DNA of 64,000 bases from Synechococcus sp. CBW1107 (GTDB taxonomy: Bacteria > Cyanobacteriota > Cyanobacteriia > PCC-6307 > Cyanobiaceae), in NCBI RefSeq assembly GCF_015841355.1, contig NZ_CP064908.1, positions 2,232,001-2,296,000 on the forward strand. Reading direction: 5' to 3'. The notes beneath the pieces were generated by a model. It had not been told where the DNA came from and ran no database searches. It saw only the letters and a program-made list of their open reading frames with translations. Positions 34,401 to 41,555 of the stretch are shown one piece after another. A program made the position numbers and the translations under genes. Every line of letters begins with the position of its first letter. The stretch's first letter is position 1.

Positions 34401-35100
34401 GGGCCTTGGCGCAGTCGCGCTCCAGCCTCTGGCGGGCCCCCAGCAACTCCTGTTCGACGATGCGGCAGCGTTCCTGGCGCTCCTGCACCTCATCGAGCTT
34501 GGCGCGGGTCTGGTCGATGCGGGAATCGAACAGGGCAACCCCGGCCAGTTCATCGATCAGTCCCCGCCGTTCGCGGGCGCCCATCGAGACGATCCGGGTC
34601 ACATCTCCCTGCATGACCACGTTGCTGCCTTCGGGATCCACGCGCAGTCGCCGCAGCTGGCTCTGCAGCTGCTGCAGGTTGCAGGGAACTCCGTCGGCGC
34701 TGTAACTGCTGCTGTAGGTGCCGCCGGGGGCCAGCCGCAGCCGCCGGCTCACGGTCCATTCCTTCTGCCCCGTCTGGATCCAGGGTCCCTCCGCCGGGGC
34801 CTCCAGCCCCGCTTCGGCCGGATCGGGCTGCCAGTCGCTGAGGTCGAAGCGCACACTCACCACCGTTTCGGCGGCCTTGCCCTGACGCACCACGGCGCTG
34901 TTGATCAGGTCGGGCAGCCGCTCGGCGCGCATGCCGCGGCTGCTGGCCAGGCCGAGGCAGAACAGCACGGCATCAAGAATGTTGCTCTTGCCTGAGCCGT
35001 TTGGGCCGGTGATCACGGTGAAGGATGGCTCCAGCCGGATCGCCATCGCTCCGCCGAACGACTTGAACTGAGAGAGTTCGACCTGATTGATGTAAACCAA
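31492..35100 (-). CDS. smc: Chromosome segregation ATPase SMC
   Basis: This SMC ATPase of about 1202 residues compacts and helps segregate the chromosome. The Walker A is VITGPNGSGKSNILDAVLFC near residue 35. Two long coiled coils flank a hinge (about 510-640; GGLHGPVAQLAEVEERFRLA, ILL-type GRAIDLLRFEPVYTDVFRHV). The C-terminal signature is MSGGEKSLTALSFLFALQRF with Walker B FYALDEVDSFLDGVNVERL. The start was taken as the TTG at 35098-35100 (reads as MVYINQVELSQFKSFGG), which matches the family; an upstream ATG adds unrelated residues. Confidence 0.95.
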   Translation of the reverse strand: MVYINQVELSQFKSFGGAMAIRLEPSFTVITGPNGSGKSNILDAVLFCLGLASSRGMRAERLPDLINSAVVRQGKAAETVVSVRFDLSDWQPDPAEAGLEAPAEGPWIQTGQKEWTVSRRLRLAPGGTYSSSYSADGVPCNLQQLQSQLRRLRVDPEGSNVVMQGDVTRIVSMGARERRGLIDELAGVALFDSRIDQTRAKLDEVQERQERCRIVEQELLGARQRLERDCAKARTYQDLRQRQQLGRLQEQVLAHEQAGSQLEALQRRQQALEAQELNDRTALAAAQEALKQASAGLSLLQAEVKALGEDSLLVVQAELAGLETSARELKRQAERQQQQAESLQGQRQELQRQHAELQRQRQELSADDRHASALAAAEQACLSAESAVELSRRRLGDVAGRSGTWLEEQKHRSQRRQELQQSVAPLLAEQQQLSERLRQAEERLLELEGELASGGSADREQQRRLQELLAEAEAVQAQVEQQQSQARELAETLALQQRTRTRLEQEQAQLEREIARIESRRDTLQESRGTGALRLLLESGLGGLHGPVAQLAEVEERFRLALEVAAGGRLAQVVVDDDRIASQAIELLKSRRAGRLTFLPLNKIRGSGSGGGNAALERGGTGHSGAGGLVGRAIDLLRFEPVYTDVFRHVFGDTLVFEDLSSARRELGRCRAVTLEGELLERSGAMTGGSLQQRSGQLSFGRAGEQDEAEPHRRRLLELGESLVVCRRREADLGRQLEKLRPALQEGQQRRAALTAERAAAERALGPQLQRMEQLQQRLNHTREGLESGRQRRQQLERELAPMLLDLAGLEVAEAEAQASGDSARWQGLQRDLEAADQRLASAREQRDALLLAQRERSLSLTRLGDQLEALAGEEARLQQAVLSLAEEHRQRREQERQGQERQAELEGQQQRLQERFGERRRARDAAEAQVAQQRQALQQRQWDLQRLGEERLALGEQERSQALRLEAMERALPDPLPEISEELRSAGLEALQQELQRLQQRMEALEPVNMLALEELEQLEQRLADLASRLEVLSSEREELLLRIETVATLRQEAFLEAFHAVDGHFRTIFAGLSEGEGHLQLENEAQPLEGGLTLVAHPKGKTVRRLASMSGGEKSLTALSFLFALQRFRPSPFYALDEVDSFLDGVNVERLAALIASQADQAQFLVVSHRRPMIAAATRTVGVTQARGAHTQVVGMPTAA

Positions 35101-35203
35101 CAGGCCCGCGTGCAGTGCTGAGCACCCAGAACCTAGCGGAACCGGTGACGATCTCAAGCCCCTACCTATCGTGAAGGTCAGAGTCCCCGAGGAACGTCAC
35201 GTC

Positions 35204-35620
35204 ATGGAACCCGAAACCCCCATCGTCAGTCGCGATCGCTTCCGCGAGCGTTTCGATGCCCTGCTGCCCACCATCCAGCGTGAGTGGCCGCAGGTGGCCC
35301 GCGAAACCCTGGAGGCCACCCGCGGCAGCCTCGATGAGGTGGTCTCGGTGATCGCCCAGCAGACCGGCCGCACCGCCAGCGGCGTGCAGGAGCAACTGCT
35401 CGACCTGGTCCATGTGGCGGGCGATCGCACCCGCGACCTGGTGGATCGCATCGGTCCTCTGGAGGAACAGCTGGAGCATCTTCTCGATGAACTCAACAGC
35501 AGCCTGCGGCCCCGGATCGAGAAGCCCGTGCGTGAACGCCCCTTGCTGGCGGTGGGTGTGGCCGCGGCGGTGGGCCTGATCGCCGGGCTGCTGCTGGCTC
35601 CGGGCCGGCGTTCCTCATGA
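35204..35620 (+). CDS. DUF883/ElaB-like membrane-anchored protein
   Basis: A 138-residue mostly helical protein. The amphipathic region (RFDALLPTIQREWPQVARET, VVSVIAQQTGRTASGVQEQL) is followed by a C-terminal glycine-rich hydrophobic segment (LLAVGVAAAVGLIAGLLLAP) ending GRRSS, as in ElaB/YqjD/DUF883 proteins that anchor to the inner membrane. It is the first gene of a three-gene overlapping operon. The ATG at 35204 was chosen over an upstream GTG. Confidence 0.7.
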   Translation: MEPETPIVSRDRFRERFDALLPTIQREWPQVARETLEATRGSLDEVVSVIAQQTGRTASGVQEQLLDLVHVAGDRTRDLVDRIGPLEEQLEHLLDELNSSLRPRIEKPVRERPLLAVGVAAAVGLIAGLLLAPGRRSS

Positions 35621-36030
35621 GTCCGGCCGACGATGATCGCCAGGGGCGGCGCTCAGGCGGCGCCGGGATGGGCCGGGTGGCGGCGGGTCGTGTCACGGCG
35701 CTGGTGACGTCGGTGATGGACCTGCACGTGCGCATCGCGCTGCAGGAGGTGGATCACGAAAAGCGGCGGCTGATCAGCGGTGGCGTGCTGCTGGCGGCCG
35801 GCGGCACGCTGATGCTGCTGGCCTCGGTGGCTGGCCACGTGGCCCTGGTGCTGTGGCTGCACCAGAGCTTCGGCTGGGGCTGGCTCCAGGCTGTGCTGCT
35901 GCTGCTGGTGGTGGATCTGGTGTTGGCTGGTGTGCTGCTGCGCATCGGCGGTCAGCTGATCCAGGGCCCCTACCTTCCCCAGACCACCGCAGGACTGAGC
36001 AAAACCACCCGCGCCCTGCTGGGCCGATGA
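35617..36030 (+). CDS. Phage-holin-superfamily / YqjE-like membrane protein
   Basis: A 137-residue membrane protein with two adjacent spans (LISGGVLLAAGGTLMLLASV and WLQAVLLLLVVDLVLAGVLL). The preceding amphipathic helix LHVRIALQEVDHEKRRLIS is typical of the holin-like YqjE family. It overlaps by 4 bp (ATGA) both the preceding and the following gene. The pairing of a DUF883-like and a YqjE-like gene parallels the yqjD-yqjE arrangement in enterobacteria, which I infer to be the same module. Confidence 0.7.
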   Translation: MSPADDDRQGRRSGGAGMGRVAAGRVTALVTSVMDLHVRIALQEVDHEKRRLISGGVLLAAGGTLMLLASVAGHVALVLWLHQSFGWGWLQAVLLLLVVDLVLAGVLLRIGGQLIQGPYLPQTTAGLSKTTRALLGR

Positions 36031-36632
36031 GCCCGAAGCCGTTTCCCCGATCCAGCCACGACCCCGCGGAGCTGGAGCAGCCTCAGGATCCGCCGCCGCA
36101 GGAAACGGCGGAACAACGGCGCCAGGACGTGCTGCTCACCGAGCTCTGGTGCCAGATGCTGATCGATTGCCATGATCTGGCTGAGGCGTTGCCCGAGGGT
36201 CTGCCATCCGAGCCGGTACCCAGCCGGATCTGGAGCAGCCTGCGCCGGGAGTCGGTGCCCAGCGCCTCCAGCCTGGAGCGGTTGTCACCGGAGATCCGGG
36301 CCGAATTGCGCCTGCAGACCGGTTGCGCCTGTGGCTTCCATCACCTGCAGCGGATCGGTTACGCCGATGTGTGCGAGCGGGCCAACCAGTTGCAGACCGC
36401 GGGGGATGAGGGCTCCTATCTCGGCGGTTGTCTGCTGCTGCTGCTCTCCCTGGTGCTGGGCCTGCCCCCCAGCGAAGCGATGGTGACTCAGCTCAGCCAG
36501 CACTACAGCAATGCCGATGCTGATCTGGAGCGCTGCGAGCAGTTCCTCTTCGAGCTGATGCTCTCACTGCTGGCCCGCCACACCCAGGAGGTGCTCCAGG
36601 CCTGCGCCCAGGGCGAGGACGAGGAGGCCTAG
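36027..36632 (+). CDS. Hypothetical protein, third gene of the YqjDE-like operon
   Basis: A 201-residue cytoplasmic-looking protein. A Pro/Gln-rich leader is followed by helices (VLLTELWCQMLIDCHDLAEA) and a conserved-looking block RLQTGCACGFHHLQRIGYAD, then a hydrophobic patch LGGCLLLLLSLVLGLPPSEA. Two Cys (CAC) could bind a metal or form a disulphide. I do not recognise the family. It overlaps the holin-like gene by 4 bp. Confidence 0.55.
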   Translation: MSPKPFPRSSHDPAELEQPQDPPPQETAEQRRQDVLLTELWCQMLIDCHDLAEALPEGLPSEPVPSRIWSSLRRESVPSASSLERLSPEIRAELRLQTGCACGFHHLQRIGYADVCERANQLQTAGDEGSYLGGCLLLLLSLVLGLPPSEAMVTQLSQHYSNADADLERCEQFLFELMLSLLARHTQEVLQACAQGEDEEA

Positions 36633-36670
36633 GGGCTGCCTGTGGAGCCAGTGGCTCAGTGGGTCCCGTA

Positions 36671-37888
36671 TCAGCGGATCTCGTAGTGCAGCCAACGGCA
36701 GTCGATGCCTCCATTGCTCACCGGAATCCGCCGCCGGGCCTTCATGCGCAGGGCCCCGGTGAGTTCCGGGTTGCCGCTGAGCAGCCACAGGCTCCACCCC
36801 GAGCAGCGTCGCTTGAGCATCGCGCCGAGATCGGCGTAGAGGCCTTCGAGGTCGTCGCCACCCCCGAGCCTGGCGCCGTAGGGCGGGTTGCAGACGATCA
36901 CTCCAGGTCCACCGGGCGGCTCGAAGTCGCGGCAGTCGCCCTGCTGCAGGTGCACGTGCTCCGCCACGCCGGCGCTGACGCTGTTGGCGCGGGCCTGTGC
37001 GAGCACATCGGGGTCGCATTCCAGCCCCACGATCGGCTTCAGCGCGGGGGGCTCCGCCGCCATGGCCTGGGCGGCCTGCACCTCCCGCTCCCAGAGCGTG
37101 TCCTTGAAATCGGGCCAGTGGCGCAGCAGCTGCGGCCGCGGCGTTCCTCCGAGGGGATCGAGGCCAGGCACGCGGCCGAGCTGCCGGCAGGCGGCTTCGA
37201 TCAGCAGGGTGCCGGAGCCGCAGAGGGGATCGGCGAGGGGCACCGAGCCATCCCAGCCCGTGAGCGCGATCAGGCCACTGGCGAGGTTTTCCTTCAACGG
37301 CGCCAGGCCCACGGCGGCCCGCCAGCCGCGCCGGTGCAGGCTGCCGCCAGCCCCGTCCACACTCAGCACCCCCACGCCGCCGCGTCCGCCGGGCACCTGG
37401 CCCAGATGCAGATGCAGGCAGAGCTCGGGGTCGTTGAGATCGATCGAGGAGCGCTCGCCCCAGCGCTGCCGCTGCCCATCCACCAAAGCATTCTTCACCT
37501 GCAGTGCGGTGAAGTGGCTGTGGGCCAGACCAGGCAGGCTGCCACTCACATCCACCCGAAAGCTGCGGCTCGGCGGCAGCCACTGATCCCAGTCGACGGC
37601 TCCGGCCACGGCCTCATAGAGCTGGCGGGGGCCGTCGCAGCTGAAGCGGGCCAGCTCCCGCAGGATCCGGAAGGGAAGCCTGGCCTGCAGCTGCAGGCGG
37701 TAGAAGCCCTCCAGATCGGTGCGAAAGGCCACGGCCCGCCGCAACACCTGCACCGAGGTGGCGCCCAGAGCGTTGAGCTCAGCGGCGCCTTCCGCCTCGA
37801 GGCCGGGGGGCAGCACGGCCACACCGGCCAGCGGCTCGCCGATGAATCGGCCCATCCTGGTTTCGCTCCGCTGCCTGGGTTCGGTCAT
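36671..37888 (-). CDS. THUMP-domain class I RNA methyltransferase (RlmL/RlmK-N type)
   Basis: A 405-residue SAM-dependent methyltransferase resembling the N-terminal half of RlmL (23S rRNA G2445). The THUMP domain spans about 20-170 (FRTDLEGFYRLQLQARLPFR, RSFRVDVSGSLPGLAHSHF). The catalytic domain has PLADPLCGSGTLLIEAACR (SAM loop), VGLECDPDVLAQARANS and the NPPY motif in VIVCNPPYGARLGGGDDLEG. Start options are MTEPRQRS (37888) or MGRFIGEP (37855). The 5' end lies ~50 bp from the ssrA acceptor piece, divergently. Confidence 0.88.
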   Translation of the reverse strand: MTEPRQRSETRMGRFIGEPLAGVAVLPPGLEAEGAAELNALGATSVQVLRRAVAFRTDLEGFYRLQLQARLPFRILRELARFSCDGPRQLYEAVAGAVDWDQWLPPSRSFRVDVSGSLPGLAHSHFTALQVKNALVDGQRQRWGERSSIDLNDPELCLHLHLGQVPGGRGGVGVLSVDGAGGSLHRRGWRAAVGLAPLKENLASGLIALTGWDGSVPLADPLCGSGTLLIEAACRQLGRVPGLDPLGGTPRPQLLRHWPDFKDTLWEREVQAAQAMAAEPPALKPIVGLECDPDVLAQARANSVSAGVAEHVHLQQGDCRDFEPPGGPGVIVCNPPYGARLGGGDDLEGLYADLGAMLKRRCSGWSLWLLSGNPELTGALRMKARRRIPVSNGGIDCRWLHYEIR

Positions 37889-37940
37889 GCCCACCCTGCC
37901 GCTCTGCCCGCCGGCCCTTGTCTGCTGCCACAATGACAAG

Positions 37941-38010
37941 GTCCGTCCTCGGGCGGACTAGGTGGCTCACACCGGTGCTTCGGACAGCGGTTCGATTCCG
38001 CTCAGCTCCA
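37941..38010 (+). ncRNA. ssrA: tmRNA (ssrA), acceptor piece of the permuted two-piece gene
   Basis: The natural 3' part of tmRNA lies upstream of the natural 5' part, so the gene is circularly permuted. The T-arm and acceptor strand read GGACAGCGGTTCGATTCC then GCTCAGCTCCA, with the T-loop TTCGATTC. The 3' acceptor strand CAGCTCC pairs with GGGGCTG at 38041-38047, seven pairs with one G-U. A small hairpin (GTCCG/CGGAC) marks the 5' end. The intervening 38011-38040 segment should be removed during processing. The CCA end is not encoded. Confidence 0.92.
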
Positions 38011-38040
38011 TTCCACCCCCGCTGCGGCGGCGGTTGTCGG

Positions 38041-38240
38041 GGGGCTGCAATGGTTTCGACGGGGTATGAGGAGGGTGACTGAAGCCTGCTCGGTAAGAGC
38101 AAACCCGTAACAGCGAACAACATCGTTCGTTTCTCCCGTCAGACCGCCCCTGTGGCCGCCTGACTCCTATAGGGAGATGGGGTAGGTCAGCCTTATCACC
38201 CAAATGACCCATGGGGGGCTGGAAGGCCCCCTTCCCATTG
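38041..38240 (+). ncRNA. ssrA: tmRNA (ssrA), coding piece with proteolysis tag
   Basis: The coding RNA begins GGGGCTGCAATGGTTTCGAC, a standard tmRNA 5' end. The resume codon GCG at 38113 starts the tag ANNIVRFSRQTAPVAA, ending with TGA at 38161-38163. The tag tells proteases to destroy stalled peptides. The tag and the split gene are those of Synechococcus/Prochlorococcus-type cyanobacteria. The exact 3' end of the mature RNA is uncertain; a GC-rich hairpin (38214-38231) follows and overlaps the island att repeat. Confidence 0.92.
38213..38240. repeat. att-like repeat, left copy (28 bp, in the ssrA 3' hairpin)
   Basis: This 28-bp sequence recurs perfectly at 50385-50412, 12.2 kb away in the same orientation. 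Similarity extends imperfectly about 20 bp further upstream (TATCACCCAA, then TGA). It includes a 6-bp stem GGGGGC/GCCCCC with loop TGGAAG. Together with an integrase gene beside the other copy, it fits attL of an element integrated in ssrA. Confidence 0.8.
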
Positions 38241-38249
38241 CAATTACTG

Positions 38250-38357
38250 GTGTCTTACGAGTCTCGTCAGCCCCGCACCAACAACTGTTTGGCCGTTCGC
38301 ACCACCGACGGCCGCTACCAGTCGATCACCTACACGACCAAGGCCGACTGCAACTGA
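38250..38357 (+). CDS. Possible small protein just inside the island (35 aa)
   Basis: A GTG-started frame encodes MSYESRQPRTNNCLAVRTTD then GRYQSITYTTKADCN. It has two Cys and good codon choice, stops 28 bp before a strong terminator hairpin, and begins 10 bp inside the att repeat. I do not recognise it. It could be a fragment moved in with the element, or read-through coding by chance. Confidence 0.3.
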   Translation: MSYESRQPRTNNCLAVRTTDGRYQSITYTTKADCN

Positions 38358-38384
38358 GCCAAGGAACTACTCAGTAGTAGCGAC

Positions 38385-38421
38385 AGCTCTCCACGCCTGG
38401 TTATGCCGGGCCTGGAGAGCT
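38385..38421 (+). terminator. Terminator hairpin after the small frame
   Basis: Two 16-nt arms (AGCTCTCCACGCCTGG and CCGGGCCTGGAGAGCT) pair at 15 of 16 positions around the loop TTATG. TTTGTTG follows. It could end transcription coming from ssrA or from the small frame. The 38422-38556 stretch after it holds nothing else I can support. Confidence 0.7.
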
Positions 38422-38763
38422 TTGTTGCTGATGCCCCTGCAGGCCCACAAGCCATCCGCAACCTCTTGATCCCGCTGTCATTCGAGCTACCAAAAGGCAA
38501 TAGCGGGACTGCAGCTGGAGCAAAGATCCTGCTGACTCTTAGATTTGACCTACGGATTACTGGCGACGGATCGGGCCTTTGGTCCGAGCATCGGAATCGA
38601 ACCAACTGCTCTCATTGGCGATGCGGGGATCGCCTTGAATCGTGAAGGTGATAAAGCCGGTTTTGAAAACCAAGGCACCGTCACTGAGCTTGCTGGCGAC
38701 AGACTTGCCATTTACCAACACCTTGTTTTTGTTATCAATGCGGATGGTGGCCACGGTTTGCCC

Positions 38764-40363
38764 GGTAGCGCCCCTCCGAGTGGTGTAACTCAGGAGGTCC
38801 TGTGACCCTCTCCGGAGGGTGAACAGGAGCAGTCAGGGGATGACTGCTTGGAAGCTGATTGCGCAGCTCCATTGATCCATTATGAACCCTGATCGCTGAA
38901 TTGGCAACTCAGCGATCGATGTGTTCTGTGTAGATCGAGGTAGAAGCTGGTGCGCTTCAGCTGATGGTTGCAGCCGGCTGGGCGTTCGGATCTGCATCGG
39001 TGAGCTCCAAGGGCTCTTCTGGCTCTGGGATCTTGGCCATGGTGGCCTCAGAGAAGAAGCGGCGACGCTCCAGCTGCCATTCCTCCTGCTGCTCCAGCAG
39101 CTGGCTGCCCACCAGGCGCACGATCGCTGGATCATTGGGGAAGATGCCGACCACGTTGGTGCGGCGTTTGATCTCCTTGTTGAGGCGCTCGAGCGGGTTG
39201 GTGCTCCAGACCTTGCGCCAGTGCTCCTGGGGGAAGTGCAGGAAGGCCAGCACGTCGTCCCGGGCGGCTTCCATCACGGGCACGGCGCCGGGGAACTGCT
39301 TGCGCAGCATCTCGGTGACCCGCTGCCAGTGGGCGCGCACCTGATCTGGAGCCTGGATCACGAACACCGCTTTCATGGCAGCGGCCACCATGTCCTGGCC
39401 GGCCTTGGGCACATGGCTCAGCAGGTTGCGCAGGAAGTGCACCCGGCACCTCTGCCAGCTACTGCCCTGGAACATCCGCTTGATCGCTGCCGTCAGGCCC
39501 AGGTGGGCATCCGAGATCACCAGGCGGGTGCCGTCGAGGCCACGCTCCTTGAGTGAGCCCAGGAACTGACGCCAGAAGCCCTCCGCCTCGCTGTCGCCCA
39601 CGGCAATGCCGAGAACTTCGCGGTAGCCGAGGGCATTGATGCCGATCGCCACCACCACCGCCCGCGACACCACCTGCATATTTCGGCCCAGGCGGCCGTG
39701 GAGGTAGGTGGCGTCGAGGTAGACGTAGGGAAAGCGGGCATGGTCAAGCGGCCGGCCCAGAAAGGCTTTCACCTGCTCATCGAGCCCCTGGCAGATGCGG
39801 CTCACCTCCGATTTGGAGATGCCGCTGGCCCCGCCCAGCGCCTCCACCAGGGCGTCGACCTTGCGGGTGGAGATCCCGCCGGTGTAGGCCTCCATCACCA
39901 CGGCGTAGAGCGCCTTGTCCACCCGGCGGCGTGGCTCCAGCCAGCTGGGAAAGAAGCTGCCCTGCCGCAACCTGGGAATGGCCAGGCTGAGGTCGCCCAC
40001 CTGGGTGGTGAGCAGCCGCTCCCGGTAGCCGTTGCGATGGGTGGAGCGCTGATCGGGGCAGCGCTCATGGAGTTGAGCGCCCGTGAGGGCAGAAACCTCG
40101 GCTTCCAGCAGGTCCTGGAAACCCCGGCGCACGATCTCTGGGATCAGGGCGCCAGCGGTGGTGCCCTCCATGAGCTGGCTCAGCTCGGAGGCGCCACTAT
40201 GGGTGAGGGTCATGGTCTGTGTTCGGTTTGGTGGTAGTTCTCCGAACAGGGTCACAGACCGGCCCACCCATTGCCACAGCTGAAATCTGAGGGAGGTGAG
40301 CCGTCAGCCCCGGCTACGCCGGGGCTGATCCTCCTGAGTTACACCACTTGCTGGGACGCCGCT
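38764..40363 (-). mobile_element. IS256-family insertion sequence, copy 2 (1600 bp)
   Basis: The same element as at 565-2164. It is flanked by a perfect 8-bp direct repeat GTTTGCCC, the expected size for this family, which fixes the ends exactly. The terminal inverted repeats share GTGGTGTAACTCAGGAGG. The insertion breaks a secreted-protein gene. Identity with copy 1 implies very recent transposition. Confidence 0.96.
38957..40213 (-). CDS. IS256-family transposase, copy 2
   Basis: The translation is identical to the transposase of copy 1, including YVYLDATYLHGR, VISDAHLGLTAAIKR and NPLERLNKEIKRRTNVV. About 418 residues from MTLTHSGASELSQ (ATG at 40211-40213), with the same alternative upstream start. 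It is expected to act on the terminal repeats of both copies. Confidence 0.95.
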   Translation of the reverse strand: MTLTHSGASELSQLMEGTTAGALIPEIVRRGFQDLLEAEVSALTGAQLHERCPDQRSTHRNGYRERLLTTQVGDLSLAIPRLRQGSFFPSWLEPRRRVDKALYAVVMEAYTGGISTRKVDALVEALGGASGISKSEVSRICQGLDEQVKAFLGRPLDHARFPYVYLDATYLHGRLGRNMQVVSRAVVVAIGINALGYREVLGIAVGDSEAEGFWRQFLGSLKERGLDGTRLVISDAHLGLTAAIKRMFQGSSWQRCRVHFLRNLLSHVPKAGQDMVAAAMKAVFVIQAPDQVRAHWQRVTEMLRKQFPGAVPVMEAARDDVLAFLHFPQEHWRKVWSTNPLERLNKEIKRRTNVVGIFPNDPAIVRLVGSQLLEQQEEWQLERRRFFSEATMAKIPEPEEPLELTDADPNAQPAATIS

Positions 40364-40623
40364 GTTTGCCCAGTTCCGGGATTCTTGGCGACCCACTTGC
40401 CGGCGTAAGGCGAAGCGGCGACAGCCGGTGCCGTTCCGAAACCAGCTTTGGCGTTTTCGGCTTTGCTCTTGTTGATGTCGCAGCCTTTCAACTCTGTTAG
40501 CTGGGTACAGCCAGATTTCTCGAGCTTCTTGGCATAAGCCGGATCAATGGCATGTGAAGCAAGAGGCAAGAACAGCCCGCTCGCGGCGACCGCGGCAAGG
40601 AGAATGCGCTTTTCCTGTTTCAT

Positions 40624-41555
40624 TTTGAAAACATTTTTGGGTTGTTGAGAGAAATTATTGCAAAGCCAAGAGTTTAAATCCTTTTTAAGCTTAGCACTGC
40701 AAGAATTATCACAAGCCAGTGTAACACTGGCAAAGCAGCGTGGTCAACAAGCGATCGTCAGTTCTGTCGCTGCCATATAGAGGGTGGCTTGTCAAGAGCT
40801 GGCTTTTGGCAAGCCGCAGCCCTCAATTCTAAATTACAGGACTGACAACGCAGTGCCCCAGCAACGCATGGTTGAAACCTCCTCCACCGTGTCTGAAGTT
40901 GCATGCCCTGATTGATTGGTGGTGAGTGATGCAGCACGCATGAGCGGTGCAGATCGGTGCTGACATAACACGCGGCCTGACTGACATCGGGATCGTGGGG
41001 CATCACGCGCAGTGCAGCGTGAATGTGACCAAGCGCCTGACTGAAGTGTTGCCACTGAGCAGCTGCGCTGACAGCAGGCTGACCAAACTGTTATCCAGCC
41101 TGCGGCTCAATCGCCCAGGCATCAGAGGGAACCAGGAAGCGGAGGCCGACGCCAGCACTGATCGCGTCCCTATACCTGCCAAGAACTCAGCAGGTGAGGG
41201 TGTCAGGAGCCCGTGGTGTGACATTTGCAGAACCTTCGGCTCTTACCTTGATGGTCGCTGCCCCCCTCCCCCCTGATTGGCTCAGCTGGTAGCGAAGCCT
41301 GAAGTGGGGATGGGAAAACAATTTACGGCTGATCGTCGAACTAGACGTTCGGGTTGTGAACGTTGTCCAGGCGAGCCGAGAGTCTGCGCTTCTCGCCATG
41401 ATCTCAGACGAAGACATCGTGATCAGGCTGGGCGTTGTGCGTGACGTTGACGATCCTGCATTAGATCTGCGCAGTCAGTGCCTGGGGATTAGGCGCGCGG
41501 CAGATGAAGTCGGCACCATCATCGAGCTTCACTTCAGAGGTGAGGAGGCCTGGCA
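40624..41555. other. Gene-free, partly A+T-rich stretch inside the island
   Basis: About 930 bases upstream of the split secreted gene and beyond. The first 110 bases are A+T-rich (promoter-like for the secreted gene). The rest contains only short frames with stops and no family signature. A minus-strand stretch near 40850-41100 looks faintly protein-like (FSQALGHIHAALRVMPHDPD) but carries an in-frame stop just upstream and no start, so it may be a decayed gene. Confidence 0.5.

Larger units (their letters stand above)
38557..40623 (-). pseudogene. Secreted protein gene split by IS256 copy 2
   Basis: The 5' half (40364-40623) encodes a signal peptide (KRILLAAVAASGLFLPLASHA) and KLEKSGCTQLTELKGCDINK up to NPGTGQT. 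The 3' half (38557-38763) continues VATIRIDNKNKVLVNGKSVA to DARTKGPIRRQ. Joining across the 8-bp target duplication GTTTGCCC (38756-38763 and 40364-40371) restores one frame of about 152 residues. The mature protein is small, with two Cys and a Lys/Asp-rich C-domain. Family unknown. The truncated N-half now ends AASQQVV inside the IS. Confidence 0.85.

Noticed and set aside
32965-34995. A 676-residue open frame antisense to smc, and similar long antisense frames (for example 21961-24273 and 16159-18120)
   Set aside because: They are Gln/Leu/Arg/Gly/Ala-rich and lie wholly opposite well-supported genes; in high-GC DNA such frames arise by chance.
35617-36030. Holin-like gene as evidence of a prophage
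   Set aside because: The protein fits the YqjE-type family next to a DUF883-like gene; no endolysin or other phage gene is nearby.
38213-38240. The 28-bp repeat as merely a shared terminator
   Set aside because: A hairpin alone could recur, but the identity includes the loop and 9 bases past the stem, similarity extends upstream, and an integrase lies next to the second copy. I kept the att reading and noted the alternative test.
565-40363. The two IS256 copies as a composite transposon
   Set aside because: The 36.6 kb between them is mainly core chromosome (smc, accC, psbX, rpsU, ssrA), and only copy 2 has a target duplication. Separate events fit better.
41276-41300. tRNA D-arm-like sequence (GGCTCAGCTGGTAG)
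   Set aside because: No matching acceptor stem, anticodon arm or T-arm follows within tRNA distance.
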